NCBI GenBank assembly: GCA_902788555.1
Contig: CADAKQ010000011.1
Location: forward strand, 1 to 64,000
Source of the DNA: an uncultured Lachnospiraceae bacterium
GTDB lineage: Bacteria > Bacillota > Clostridia > Lachnospirales > Lachnospiraceae
DNA: 64,000 nt
Direction of reading: 5' to 3'
Part shown: positions 52,793 through 62,299 of the stretch, in pieces
How the letters are laid out: every line of letters begins with the position of its first letter
Numbering within the stretch: the stretch's first letter is position 1
Position numbers and translations under genes: made by a program
Notes under the pieces: generated by a model
Seen by the model: the letters and a program-made list of their open reading frames with translations, nothing else
Database searches by the model: none
Told to the model about the DNA's origin: nothing

Positions 52793-53647
52793 ATGGAAGA
52801 TAATAAAATAAATATACAATGGTATCCGGGTCATATGACAAAGGCAAAGCGTATGATGCAGGAGGATATAAAACTTATTGATATAGTTATAGAGCTTCTT
52901 GATGCGAGAATACCTCTAAGCAGTAAAAATCCGGATATAGATGAGCTGGCAAAGAATAAATACAGACTCGTTCTTTTGAATAAAGCTGATTTGGCTGATT
53001 CTTTAGTTACCGATTCATGGGAAAAGTATTTTAAGGATAAAGGTTTTTTTGTGCTTTGTCTTGATTCGCGTAAAAATACAGGCATGAAGGTCATAACCGA
53101 TAAGGTTATGGAGGCTTGTAAGGAAAAAATTGAAAAAGATAAGAAACGAGGTATAATCGGAAGACCGATTCGTGCAATGGTTGTTGGTATCCCTAATGTC
53201 GGAAAATCAACTTTTATTAATTCATATTCAAAGAAGGCAGTTGCTAAGGTTGGAAATAAGCCCGGAGTTACAAAAGGAAAACAATGGATAAGAATTGATA
53301 AAAGCATAGAGCTTTTGGATACTCCGGGGATACTTTGGCCAAAGTTTGAAGACGAAAAAACAGGTCTTATGCTTGGTTTTATCGGTTCGATAAATGATGA
53401 TATACTTACAAAAAGTGAAATAGCAGTACATTTAATAGATTTTTTAAAAAATAATTATTGTAATACTTTGTCAGGCAGGTATAATATTGATATAGAAAAA
53501 AACAGCTATGAAATATTAACGGATATAGCGTTGCAAAGGAAATGTATAAAAAAAGGAAACGAGCCGGATATAGATAAATCGGCAAATATATTATTGGAGG
53601 ACTTCAGAAGCGGAAAGCTCGGAAGAATAAGTCTTGAAACTCCATAG
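52793..53647 (+). CDS. rbgA: Ribosome biogenesis GTPase RbgA (YlqF)
   Basis: This 284-residue circularly permuted GTPase has its motifs in the order G4 (LNKAD, about 64-68), G5 (DSRKN), G1 (GIPNVGKST, about 133-141), G3 (DTPG). It starts with the family signature IQWYPGHMTKAKRMM and has a C-terminal RNA-binding domain. It helps assemble the 50S subunit late in maturation. It begins 5 bases after lepB. Confidence 0.96.
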   Translation: MEDNKINIQWYPGHMTKAKRMMQEDIKLIDIVIELLDARIPLSSKNPDIDELAKNKYRLVLLNKADLADSLVTDSWEKYFKDKGFFVLCLDSRKNTGMKVITDKVMEACKEKIEKDKKRGIIGRPIRAMVVGIPNVGKSTFINSYSKKAVAKVGNKPGVTKGKQWIRIDKSIELLDTPGILWPKFEDEKTGLMLGFIGSINDDILTKSEIAVHLIDFLKNNYCNTLSGRYNIDIEKNSYEILTDIALQRKCIKKGNEPDIDKSANILLEDFRSGKLGRISLETP

Positions 53648-53669
53648 CAGACAGTCAGGAGATTATAAA

Positions 53670-54533
53670 ATGAGTGATATTATGGAAACAGAAAAAAATG
53701 AAACAAACGAGGTTGAAAAGAATAATACACAATCTGAAGAAATAAAAGAAAAAACAAATGATAATGAAGAAGCAGCAAAGAAAAGTATAACGGAAGAAAA
53801 TACTGATAACAGTCAGACAGATGATAATTCTTTGGATGAAGATGATTCAAAGAAAAAAAGAAAAAAGAAGAAAAGAAAAAGCAGAAAAGAAAAAATGGAT
53901 GAGGAATTTGATGAGTATCTTGAAAAAGTAAAATCAGGTAAAGCAGATATGAGAAAGCCTGAGGATATCAATATTGTCAAGGATCTCTTATGGCTTATCG
54001 TATATATAGGAATAGTTATACTTATTTGTTTTGCAATCATAAAATTCGTAGGCTGCCGTTCAAGAGTTGACGGAGACTCGATGAATGATACTCTATATAA
54101 TGGGGATAATTTGTGGGTTGATAAGCTTTCCTATACCTTTGGAGACCCGAAGAGATTTGATATAATTATTTTTAATCCTAATCCCGACACTGACCCGGAT
54201 TTGACTTATGTAAAAAGAATAATAGGTTTACCCGGCGAAACGGTTTATATGGATAACGAAGGAAGAATTTATATCGGTAAGGGTGACGAGCCGGCACAGC
54301 TTTTAGATGAAAATTTTGCAAAGGATGAACCTTTCAGTCCGGACAGAATAGGAATAGCCTCAATCAATAATCCTATAGTTCTCGGTGAGGATGAATACTT
54401 TGTTTTGGGAGATAACAGAAATAACAGCTCTGACAGCCGTTTTTCAAATGTCGGAAATGTAAAAAGAGAAAATATTGTCGGAAAGGTTGTTTTGCGCATA
54501 TATCCTTTCTCACGATTCGGACTTGTTAAATAA
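53670..54533 (+). CDS. lepB: Signal peptidase I, second copy with long charged N-terminus
   Basis: This 287-residue type I signal peptidase has an unusual first 100 residues: an acidic Asn/Glu/Asp/Thr-rich segment (1-60), then a strongly basic KKKRKKKKRKSRKEK block (61-75), all predicted cytoplasmic. The membrane helix is at about 104-126. GDSMNDTL carries Ser137, YVKRIIGLPGE carries Lys182, and VLGDNRNNSSDSR is box E. The frame begins upstream inside rbgA. The ATG at 53670 after CAGGAG is chosen. The two copies may differ in substrates or regulation. Confidence 0.93.
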   Translation: MSDIMETEKNETNEVEKNNTQSEEIKEKTNDNEEAAKKSITEENTDNSQTDDNSLDEDDSKKKRKKKKRKSRKEKMDEEFDEYLEKVKSGKADMRKPEDINIVKDLLWLIVYIGIVILICFAIIKFVGCRSRVDGDSMNDTLYNGDNLWVDKLSYTFGDPKRFDIIIFNPNPDTDPDLTYVKRIIGLPGETVYMDNEGRIYIGKGDEPAQLLDENFAKDEPFSPDRIGIASINNPIVLGEDEYFVLGDNRNNSSDSRFSNVGNVKRENIVGKVVLRIYPFSRFGLVK

Positions 54534-54544
54534 GGAGTAAAGCC

Positions 54545-55312
54545 TTGAGTATAAATGACATAAAAGAAGAATTTAAAAAAATAGATTATGACAGTATTAA
54601 TGCCTTGGAGAGTTTTATAGAGTGCTATAAAGATGATTCACGTTCAGGCGTAGTTATGATTGTCTCAAATGCAAAAAAAAAGCTGGATGCATTGAATAAC
54701 GAGATTAAACGTTCATATAAAATGCTTGAATTTGAAAGAAAATATTATGAGATGGGATACAAGTATATCTGTGGAATAGATGAAGTCGGAAGAGGTCCGT
54801 TGGCAGGACCTGTGGTTACCTGTGCAGTTATACTTCCAAAGGACGAAACTATATTATATCTAAACGATTCAAAGCAGGTGTCGAAGAAAAAAAGAGAAGA
54901 ATTATATGATATAATAAAAGAAAAAGCAGTGGCAATTGGCATAGGAATGTCCTCAGAGGAAAAAATAGATGAGATAAATATTCTTCAGGCAACCTACGAG
55001 GCTATGCGGATATCTATTGATAATTTGTCTGTGAAGCCTGATATTTTACTAAATGATGCAGTTAAAATACCTAATGTTAATATACATCAGGTGCCGATAA
55101 TAAAAGGGGATACTTTATCTGCTTCAATTGCAGCAGCAAGTATAGTGGCCAAGGTTACAAGAGACCGGATAATGGAGCAATATGCTGACATATATCCTCA
55201 GTACGGCTTTGCGGAAAATGTAGGATATGGTTCCGCAAAACATATCGAAGCAATAAAAAAATATGGCCCGTCACCTATTCACAGAAGAACATTTATAAAA
55301 AATTTTGTTTAA
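54545..55312 (+). CDS. rnhB: Ribonuclease HII
   Basis: This 255-residue endonuclease removes ribonucleotides from DNA and cuts RNA-DNA hybrids. CGIDEVGRGPLAGPVV (about 72-87) holds the first catalytic acidic pair, NDSKQVSKKKREEL and AASIVAKVTRDRIM follow, and KYGPSPIHRRTF closes the domain. The 65-residue N-terminal extension is usual for Firmicutes RNase HII. Translation starts at a TTG 7 bases after AAGGAG. Confidence 0.96.
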   Translation: MSINDIKEEFKKIDYDSINALESFIECYKDDSRSGVVMIVSNAKKKLDALNNEIKRSYKMLEFERKYYEMGYKYICGIDEVGRGPLAGPVVTCAVILPKDETILYLNDSKQVSKKKREELYDIIKEKAVAIGIGMSSEEKIDEINILQATYEAMRISIDNLSVKPDILLNDAVKIPNVNIHQVPIIKGDTLSASIAAASIVAKVTRDRIMEQYADIYPQYGFAENVGYGSAKHIEAIKKYGPSPIHRRTFIKNFV

Positions 55313-55335
55313 TTTTACTTATAATGGAGGGGCAG

Positions 55336-57240
55336 ATGAACATATCTGATTCAGGTTATAATATTAATATTTCCGGTATTCGTCCGTCAGGCGGTCAGGG
55401 AGCTTCAAATGTTTTGAATCAGAATGCCGCCGGACAGACCGATAATGTACTGCAAAAAGGTGAGGTGTCCGGTAATGCTCTTATTGCAAAGGCAGGCGAG
55501 GGGCAGAGCTTTAACGGAAGAATTCTTGATATAACCAACAATCAGGTAAGTATATTGCTCGACAATAATACCACTCTTAACGCAAGGATGGCAGAAGCGG
55601 TTAATCTTAATATCGGTGATACACTTTCTTTTTTAATAAAAGAAAATAATGGCAGTAATGTACTCATAAAGCCCTTCAATAATGATTTAAGTCTTATGAA
55701 GGATACAGCAATATTCAATGTTCTTGAACAAAATAATCTTTCTCCAAGTGAAAAAAATTATCAAATTGCAGAAAGTCTTATGAATAACAGTATGCCTGTT
55801 GACAAACAGAGCATGCAAAAGATTATGCAGCAATCCTATAAATTTCCTGATGCTTCTATAGACACACTTGTTAATTTAAATAAGCTCGGACTGCCTGTAA
55901 ACGAAACAAGCATCAGTCAGTATAATGATTATGTTTCAAATAGTCATCAGCTTTATAAGGATATACAAAATATCAATAATTCAATTCTTGAATTTTCCTC
56001 AGAGGTTATAAATAACATAGGCGTAAATGACGGCAGCCCGGCAGATACTATGGATTCGGTATTACATATACTTGATTTTAATGATTCCTTACTTTCTTCC
56101 CTTTCAGATTCAGAGGATATGGTCAATATTGATAAAGCCATCACAGAGGCTGAGCCTGAGGAAATAAAGGAAGGAAATAATTTAAACGAAGTAAATGAAG
56201 ATATACAAAACTTAACATCCGAAAATCAGGAAAACATTGCTTCAAATAATACATTATCCAAGGAGCTTGCTACTCAAAGCATACTATCTGATGGTCAAGT
56301 CAACAATAATAGTGAAGCAGGAATTAATACTGAAAACGATACAGTAACGACAACTGAAAATTTAAAAAATATCGGTGTTGACATTGATTCTTCATCAGAA
56401 AAGCTATCACTTGATAAAGAATCACTTTCGGGTATATATGAAGGTTTATCAAAACTCGGTGTTGATAACGAAATCATTAAAAAAATATCCGAAGAATCAA
56501 AAACGCCATTACAGCTTTTAAATAACATAAATAAAGCAGTAGGTGATACTTTAAAAGAAAATCCCGAAAATCTAAATTTAAGTGATATAAAGCAGTTTTT
56601 TACCTCTGAAGAATATAACAAGATTTTATCAGGAGGTGTAAATAAAAAATTCACGCTTGATACTAAGGATATGAAATCGCCAAGTGAAATAGATGATTTA
56701 TATAAAAGCATGTATGAAAAAACAGATAAGCTTATGAAAGCATTTTCAGACAGTGCCGGAGGAGCAGGGAAAAATTTATCTGAAAACGCAAAGGGTATGC
56801 AGGAAAGAATTGACTTTATGCAAAACATAAACAATATGTATGCCTATGCACAGATTCCATTCAGAACAGATGGAAATGAAGCTAATTCGGAGCTTTTTGT
56901 ATATATGAACAAAAAGAAAATGAATGAAACGAAGGACAATATAAGCGCGCTTTTGCATCTTGATATGAAATTCTTGGGACCCACGGATGTACATGTTAGT
57001 CTTCACGGCAATAATGTACATACAAAATTTTATGTTGAAGATGAGGAAAGTGCAAGAATTATAGATGAGCACATGACTATGCTCGAAAAAGCAATTAAAG
57101 AAACAGGACATACACTTACCAACGAGGTTATTACCAGAGAGCCGGCACTTGCTTTACCGGAAAATATGGTCGTAAATGAAATGTTTGGAAATGAACTTGA
57201 AAAGAGTGTGAAAAGATATTCCTTTGATGTCAGAATGTAG
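55336..57240 (+). CDS. FliK-like protein (YlqG type)
   Basis: This 634-residue hydrophilic protein has no signal peptide. An N-terminal part (about 45-115) has a beta-rich segment (GQSFNGRILDITNNQVSILLDNN). A long acidic, Asn/Ser/Glu-rich middle (about 120-520) follows. A C-terminal FliK/Flg_hook-type domain (about 525-620) has QIPFRTDGNEANSELFVYM...LGPTDVHVSLHGNNVHTKFYVED. FliK C-domains interact with FlhB during export-substrate switching, and an FlhB-like gene follows directly. The same ylqG-ylqH pair follows rnhB in Bacillus, where its role is not settled. Confidence 0.75.
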   Translation: MNISDSGYNINISGIRPSGGQGASNVLNQNAAGQTDNVLQKGEVSGNALIAKAGEGQSFNGRILDITNNQVSILLDNNTTLNARMAEAVNLNIGDTLSFLIKENNGSNVLIKPFNNDLSLMKDTAIFNVLEQNNLSPSEKNYQIAESLMNNSMPVDKQSMQKIMQQSYKFPDASIDTLVNLNKLGLPVNETSISQYNDYVSNSHQLYKDIQNINNSILEFSSEVINNIGVNDGSPADTMDSVLHILDFNDSLLSSLSDSEDMVNIDKAITEAEPEEIKEGNNLNEVNEDIQNLTSENQENIASNNTLSKELATQSILSDGQVNNNSEAGINTENDTVTTTENLKNIGVDIDSSSEKLSLDKESLSGIYEGLSKLGVDNEIIKKISEESKTPLQLLNNINKAVGDTLKENPENLNLSDIKQFFTSEEYNKILSGGVNKKFTLDTKDMKSPSEIDDLYKSMYEKTDKLMKAFSDSAGGAGKNLSENAKGMQERIDFMQNINNMYAYAQIPFRTDGNEANSELFVYMNKKKMNETKDNISALLHLDMKFLGPTDVHVSLHGNNVHTKFYVEDEESARIIDEHMTMLEKAIKETGHTLTNEVITREPALALPENMVVNEMFGNELEKSVKRYSFDVRM

Positions 57241-57248
57241 GTGATTTT

Positions 57249-57566
57249 ATGGAATACGGATTTAATAATAAAAATAAAAAACAAAATTCAGGCATAGAAC
57301 CGAAGAAAAAAGCTGTAGCACTTATGTACGAGCCGGGAAGTCAGGCTCCTCAGGTTGTGGCATCCGGTAAAGGACTTGTTGCGGAAAAAATTATCGAAAC
57401 GGCAAAGCAAAGTGATGTACCTTTGTATAAGGATACAAACCTTGCGGAAACACTCCTTAATCTTGATATAGGTGATTGTATCCCGCCTGAGCTTTACGGA
57501 GTTGTGGCGGAAATACTTGTATATGTAGATAAAATGGATAAGATTAAGGCTAAGCTTAATATGTAG
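57249..57566 (+). CDS. FlhB C-terminal domain-like protein (YlqH type)
   Basis: This 105-residue soluble protein corresponds to the cytoplasmic domain of FlhB/YscU export proteins: KKKAVALMYEPGSQAPQVVASGKGLVAEKIIETAKQSDVPLYKDTNLAETLLNLDIGDCIPPELYGVVAEILVYV. The autocleavage motif N-P-T-H of true FlhB is replaced by EPGS, so it should not self-cleave. It starts 8 bases after the FliK-like gene. A flagellar role is possible, but stand-alone copies also exist in non-motile species. Confidence 0.85.
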   Translation: MEYGFNNKNKKQNSGIEPKKKAVALMYEPGSQAPQVVASGKGLVAEKIIETAKQSDVPLYKDTNLAETLLNLDIGDCIPPELYGVVAEILVYVDKMDKIKAKLNM

Positions 57567-57650
57567 GTTATGTGTAAAAATTTAAATTGCATTGTGGTAT
57601 ATAGTATAAAAAAATAAAATACATATTTGCAATTTATACGGAGATAAAGA

Positions 57651-58019
57651 ATGAATAAAAGAACTCTCGGAAGTGAAAAGGAAAAGCTTGCGGCAGCATA
57701 TCTGACTCAAAAAGGATATGATATAATAGAAACAAATTACAGAACAAGATATGAAGAAATAGATATAATAGCAAAGGATAAAAACACCATTGTTTTTGTT
57801 GAAGTAAAATACAGAAAAAACGAAAGCTTTGGAAATCCGTTAGAGTCTATCACATTAAACAAGCAAAAACGTATAAGTATGGGAGCTGCCATATACCTTA
57901 GTAACAAAAATAAATCCATAGAAAAAACAAGCATAAGATTTGATGCCATAGGAATAACAGGAGAAAAAATAACTCATATAAAAGATGCATTTGGTTATAT
58001 TGGGGTTGGTTTCAGATAA
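57651..58019 (+). CDS. YraN family protein (UPF0102), endonuclease-like
   Basis: This 122-residue protein has the restriction-endonuclease-like core EIDIIAKDKNTIVFVEVKYRKNESFGNPLESI, where the D and E-x-K residues match a nuclease active site. The family is near-universal in bacteria and often follows rnhB, as here, but its biological role is not settled. Confidence 0.9.
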   Translation: MNKRTLGSEKEKLAAAYLTQKGYDIIETNYRTRYEEIDIIAKDKNTIVFVEVKYRKNESFGNPLESITLNKQKRISMGAAIYLSNKNKSIEKTSIRFDAIGITGEKITHIKDAFGYIGVGFR

Positions 58020-58040
58020 ATAAAAAATGCGGGAGGAAAT

Positions 58041-58961
58041 ATGGAAAGGAAAAAATTTGATTTAAGAATTGATGCAAAGCTTTTGCTTAAAAGAAACGAG
58101 CATTTTCAAAACTTTGTAGAGCCATACAGCTTTGAAAACAGAACCACATATATAGATTACAAGGATTTGCCCGTTATAAAATACAAGATTTTTGATGATT
58201 ATGATAATCTTATAACCGGCTTTTCCACAAGACTCGGAGGTGTAAGCAAGGCACATCTTTCATCACTAAACCTGAGCTTTTCAAGAGGCGATGAGGAAAG
58301 TAATGTAATTGAAAATCACAAACGCTTTGCAAAAGCTGTGGGATATGATTATACCAGACTTATATTTTCAGATCAGGTTCATGATACGCGTATACGTGTT
58401 ATAGAAAATGAAGAGGATGCAGGCAAGGGTATGATAAAGGTAAGTGATATAAAGGAAACGGACGGACTTGTAACAAACTTAGCCAATATTCCTATTATGA
58501 CCTTTTATGCCGACTGCGTGCCTTTATATTTTTTTGATAAGGAGAAAAATGTTATAGGACTTGCTCATTCCGGTTGGAAGGGTACAGTTAAAAATATAGC
58601 AGGTAAGATGATAGAAACAATGATGGATAAATATAATTCTGATGTAAAGGATATAATATGTGCCATTGGTCCTTCCATATGTCAAAAATGCTATGAGGTA
58701 GATGATGTTGTAATTAACGAAATCAAAGACAGATACAGCAGTAATGAATATGCTATGATGGTTGAAGAAAAGCCGGACGGAAAGTATCAGCTTAATCTCC
58801 AGCTTGCATGTCGTATTAATCTTTTAAATGCAGGTGTTCTTCCATCTAACATAGCGATGCCGGATTTATGTACGTGCTGCAACAAAAATATACTTTATTC
58901 ACACAGGGCAAGTAAGGGAATGAGAGGAAATCTTGCTGCTGTGATGATGCTTAAGGGATAG
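58041..58961 (+). CDS. Multicopper-type purine nucleoside phosphorylase/laccase-domain protein (YfiH/PgeF/LACC1)
   Basis: This 306-residue enzyme belongs to the YfiH/LACC1 family. Its members act on purine nucleosides (adenosine deaminase and phosphorylase activities) or edit peptidoglycan precursors (PgeF). FSTRLGGVSKAHLSSLNLS, DQVHDTRI, YADCVPLYFFDKEKNVIGLAHSGWKGTVKNI and IGPSICQKCYEVD show the conserved His/Cys metal site. The last segment TCCNKNILYSHRASKGMRGN is typical. A GGAGGAAA site precedes the start. Confidence 0.92.
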   Translation: MERKKFDLRIDAKLLLKRNEHFQNFVEPYSFENRTTYIDYKDLPVIKYKIFDDYDNLITGFSTRLGGVSKAHLSSLNLSFSRGDEESNVIENHKRFAKAVGYDYTRLIFSDQVHDTRIRVIENEEDAGKGMIKVSDIKETDGLVTNLANIPIMTFYADCVPLYFFDKEKNVIGLAHSGWKGTVKNIAGKMIETMMDKYNSDVKDIICAIGPSICQKCYEVDDVVINEIKDRYSSNEYAMMVEEKPDGKYQLNLQLACRINLLNAGVLPSNIAMPDLCTCCNKNILYSHRASKGMRGNLAAVMMLKG

Positions 58962-58969
58962 ATAAGGTT

Positions 58970-60289
58970 ATGAAAAAACATTTAATTTGCAGTGTTGCTG
59001 AGGATAGTATAGCAAGTGAGTTGGAAATAGAGGAGGGTGACTATCTTTTAGCGATAAATGATAAAGAGATAACGGATATCTTTGATTATCATTATCTTAC
59101 AGAGGATGAATACCTTGAGGTCTTAATTGAAAAAGCAGATGGGGAAGAATGGCTTTTAGAGGTAGAGAAGGATGCAGATGAGGATTTGGGGCTTGGCTTC
59201 GGAAAGTCTCTTATGGACAGCTATAAAAGCTGTCACAACAAGTGTGTATTCTGCTTTATAGACCAGAATCCTCCGGGCATGCGTGAAACCATATATTTTA
59301 AGGATGACGATACGCGACTTTCCTTTTTGCAGGGAAACTATGTCACGCTAACCAATCTTTTGGAAAAAGATATAAACAGAATAATAGAATATAAGCTTGC
59401 GCCTATCAATATATCCGTTCATACAACCAATCCGGATTTAAGATGTGAAATGCTTCATAACAGATTTGCAGGAAGACTTAAGACCTATATGGATATGCTA
59501 TATGAGGCAGAAATTCCCATGAATGCACAGATTGTACTCTGTAAAGGTATAAATGACGGTAAGGAGCTTGAAAAGACAATATCAGACCTTCTTAGCTATG
59601 CTCCCGTTATACAAAGCCTGTCGGTTGTTCCTGTCGGACTTACTAAATTTCGTGAGGGACTTCATAAGCTTGAACCGTTTGATTCCGAAGATGCAAAAAA
59701 GGTTATAGAAATAATCCATCATTATCAAAATAAAGCTATGGAAAAATACAATTATCATTTCGTACATGCAAGTGATGAATGGTATATAAATGCAGGCTAT
59801 GAAATACCCGATGAGGATAACTATGACGGATATATACAGCTCGAAAACGGTGTAGGTATGACGAGACTGTTTTTAAATGAGATATCGGATTCCGTTTCGA
59901 TATATTTAAAGGATAATAAGCCGTCGGATAAAAAGCTTACCGTATCAACAATATCAGGGGTACTTGCATATCCTGTATTTTGTCGGGGTATGGATATAAT
60001 AAAAAATGCGCTTCCCCATGTAAATATAAACGTATATAAAATCATTAATAATTTCTTCGGAGAAAAAATAACCGTAACAGGACTTCTTACAGGCGGAGAT
60101 ATAATAAATCAGCTGAAGGATAAGGAACTTGGTGATGCACTATTAATTCCGTCCAACACACTTAAGGCGGATGAAGATATATTTCTTGATGATGTGACAC
60201 TTTCGGCACTTCAAAATGCTTTACAAGTTCCTGTGATTATTGTACAATCAGAAGGTATGGATTTTCTTGAGAAAATACTGGAAATATAA
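58970..60289 (+). CDS. DUF512-containing radical SAM protein
   Basis: This 439-residue protein has an N-terminal PDZ-like segment (about 1-65), a radical-SAM-like cluster motif [19 protein letters not shown] (Cys88, 92, 95), and a C-terminal DUF512 region (about 230-435). The family is a fixed neighbour of der in Clostridia and cyanobacteria. Its reaction is unknown; a role linked to ribosome or cofactor biogenesis is only suggested by context. It starts 8 bases after the YfiH gene and ends 17 bases before der. Confidence 0.9.
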   Translation: MKKHLICSVAEDSIASELEIEEGDYLLAINDKEITDIFDYHYLTEDEYLEVLIEKADGEEWLLEVEKDADEDLGLGFGKSLMDSYKSCHNKCVFCFIDQNPPGMRETIYFKDDDTRLSFLQGNYVTLTNLLEKDINRIIEYKLAPINISVHTTNPDLRCEMLHNRFAGRLKTYMDMLYEAEIPMNAQIVLCKGINDGKELEKTISDLLSYAPVIQSLSVVPVGLTKFREGLHKLEPFDSEDAKKVIEIIHHYQNKAMEKYNYHFVHASDEWYINAGYEIPDEDNYDGYIQLENGVGMTRLFLNEISDSVSIYLKDNKPSDKKLTVSTISGVLAYPVFCRGMDIIKNALPHVNINVYKIINNFFGEKITVTGLLTGGDIINQLKDKELGDALLIPSNTLKADEDIFLDDVTLSALQNALQVPVIIVQSEGMDFLEKILEI

Positions 60290-60306
60290 AGAAACGGAGA
60301 ATAAAT

Positions 60307-61629
60307 ATGAGCAGACCGGTAGTTGCCATAGTTGGCAGACCTAATGTAGGTAAGTCAACTCTTTTTAATGCCTTGGCAGGAGATAAAATTTCAATAGTAC
60401 AAGACACTCCGGGTGTAACAAGAGACAGAATATATGCTGATGTAAGTTGGCTTAATTATAATTTTACGATTGTCGATACCGGTGGAATAGAACCATTCAG
60501 TAATGATATCATATTAAAAAGCATGCGTGAGCAGGCAGAAATTGCAATTGAAACAGCTGATGTTATAATATTTCTTACAGATGTAAGACAGGGACTTGTA
60601 GATGCTGACGGAAAGGTTGCCGATATGCTGAGGCGTTCCCAAAAACCTGTTGTACTTGTAGTAAACAAGGTAGACAGCTTTGATAAATTTATGCCGGATG
60701 TCTATGAGTTTTATAATCTCGGAATCGGTGATCCAATACCGATATCAGCGGCTTCGCAGCTTGGTATCGGGGATATGCTTGATGTGGTTGCATCTTATTT
60801 TGATACATCTGCACTTGATGATTTAGAGGATGAAAGACCTCGTATTGCCATTATAGGAAAGCCTAATGTTGGAAAATCCTCTATAATAAATAAGCTTTTG
60901 GGTGAGGAAAGAGTTATTGTATCCGATATAGCGGGAACAACAAGAGATGCCATAGATACGACTGTAAAAAGAAACAAAACAGAATACGTATTTATCGATA
61001 CGGCAGGTCTTAGAAGAAAAAACAAGATAAAGGAAGAGATAGAAAGATACAGTATCATTAGAACTGTATCTGCGGTAGAAAGATGTAATGTGGCTGTTTT
61101 GGTTATAGATGCCGTAGAAGGTGTAACCGAACAGGATGCAAAGATAGCCGGTATAGCCCACGATAGAGGCAAGGGTATGATTATAGCCGTAAACAAGTGG
61201 GATGCAATTGAGAAGGATGACAAGACAATATACAAGTTTACCAATGATATAAGGGAAAAACTTGCTTATATGCCTTATGCAGAGTTAATATTCATATCTG
61301 CCGAAACAGGTCAAAGATTACCTAAGCTCTTTGAGGTTATAGATTCGGTTATAGAAAACCATTCATTGAGAATTGCAACCGGAGTTGTAAATGAGATAAT
61401 GGCTGAGGCAGTTGCTTTAAATCCACCACCAACAGATAAGGGAAAAAGACTCAGGCTATATTATATAACCCAGGTAGCGGTTAAGCCTCCGACCTTTGTA
61501 ATCTTTGTAAACGATAAAGAGCTTATGCATTTTTCATATACCAGATATATTGAAAATAAAATAAGGGAAGCCTTTGGTTTTAGGGGAACACCATTAAAAT
61601 TTATAATTCGTGAGAGGAAAGAAAAATAA
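60307..61629 (+). CDS. der: Ribosome assembly GTPase Der (EngA)
   Basis: This 440-residue tandem GTPase has first-domain motifs [22 protein letters not shown] and NKVD. Second-domain motifs are [23 protein letters not shown] and NKWD. A KH-like C-terminal domain (about 350-440, [14 protein letters not shown]) follows. Der is needed for 50S maturation. The stop overlaps the plsY ATG (TAATG). Confidence 0.98.
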   Translation: MSRPVVAIVGRPNVGKSTLFNALAGDKISIVQDTPGVTRDRIYADVSWLNYNFTIVDTGGIEPFSNDIILKSMREQAEIAIETADVIIFLTDVRQGLVDADGKVADMLRRSQKPVVLVVNKVDSFDKFMPDVYEFYNLGIGDPIPISAASQLGIGDMLDVVASYFDTSALDDLEDERPRIAIIGKPNVGKSSIINKLLGEERVIVSDIAGTTRDAIDTTVKRNKTEYVFIDTAGLRRKNKIKEEIERYSIIRTVSAVERCNVAVLVIDAVEGVTEQDAKIAGIAHDRGKGMIIAVNKWDAIEKDDKTIYKFTNDIREKLAYMPYAELIFISAETGQRLPKLFEVIDSVIENHSLRIATGVVNEIMAEAVALNPPPTDKGKRLRLYYITQVAVKPPTFVIFVNDKELMHFSYTRYIENKIREAFGFRGTPLKFIIRERKEK

Positions 61630-62294
61630 TGTTAGCAGGATTAATTGCAAGACTCGCAAGTCTTATAATAGGATATGCCTTCGGTCTTATTCAAACCTCG
61701 TACATACTTGGACGATTTAACGGAATTGATATAAGGGAGTATGGAAGCGGTAATGCCGGGACTACCAATGCTCTTAGAATACTCGGAAAAAAAGCCGGAA
61801 TAATAACATTTTTTGTAGATCTTGGTAAGGGAGCAGCAGCAACACTTTTAGTAAGAGCTATAATGATGAATTTCTATCCTGATTCCGTAAATCTTTTTGT
61901 AGCCTATGCTATGCTCGGTGCGGCTTTGGGACATAATTTTCCGTTTTATCTTGGTTTTAAGGGCGGTAAAGGTATAGCGGTTACCGGTGGATGTGTAATA
62001 GGCTTTTTGAATCCTGTGTTTTTTCTCATAGGTTTTGTGTTATTTTTTGGACTTGTTATTTTAACACGATATGTATCGGTTGGTTCCATCTGCCTTATGT
62101 TTTATATTATAGCTTATTATACGATATTTGCCTTAAAGGGAGATTTTAAATTTGAAAATTCTCATGGCATGATGATAGAAAGTATAATAGTTATTATAAT
62201 TATATCCTGTATGGGAATATACAGACACAAGGAAAATATCAAAAGACTCATTCATCATGAAGAAAGAAAGCTTGGGGAAAAGAAAGGAGCTTAA
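61629..62294 (+). CDS. plsY: Glycerol-3-phosphate acyltransferase PlsY
   Basis: This 221-residue membrane enzyme transfers acyl groups from acyl-phosphate to glycerol 3-phosphate, the first step of phospholipid synthesis. DIREYGSGNAGTTNALRILGKKAG, GAALGHNFPFYLGFKGGKGIAVT and the membrane helices are diagnostic. gpsA, which makes its substrate glycerol 3-phosphate, follows 5 bases later. Confidence 0.96.
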   Translation: MLAGLIARLASLIIGYAFGLIQTSYILGRFNGIDIREYGSGNAGTTNALRILGKKAGIITFFVDLGKGAAATLLVRAIMMNFYPDSVNLFVAYAMLGAALGHNFPFYLGFKGGKGIAVTGGCVIGFLNPVFFLIGFVLFFGLVILTRYVSVGSICLMFYIIAYYTIFALKGDFKFENSHGMMIESIIVIIIISCMGIYRHKENIKRLIHHEERKLGEKKGA

Positions 62295-62299
62295 TTATT

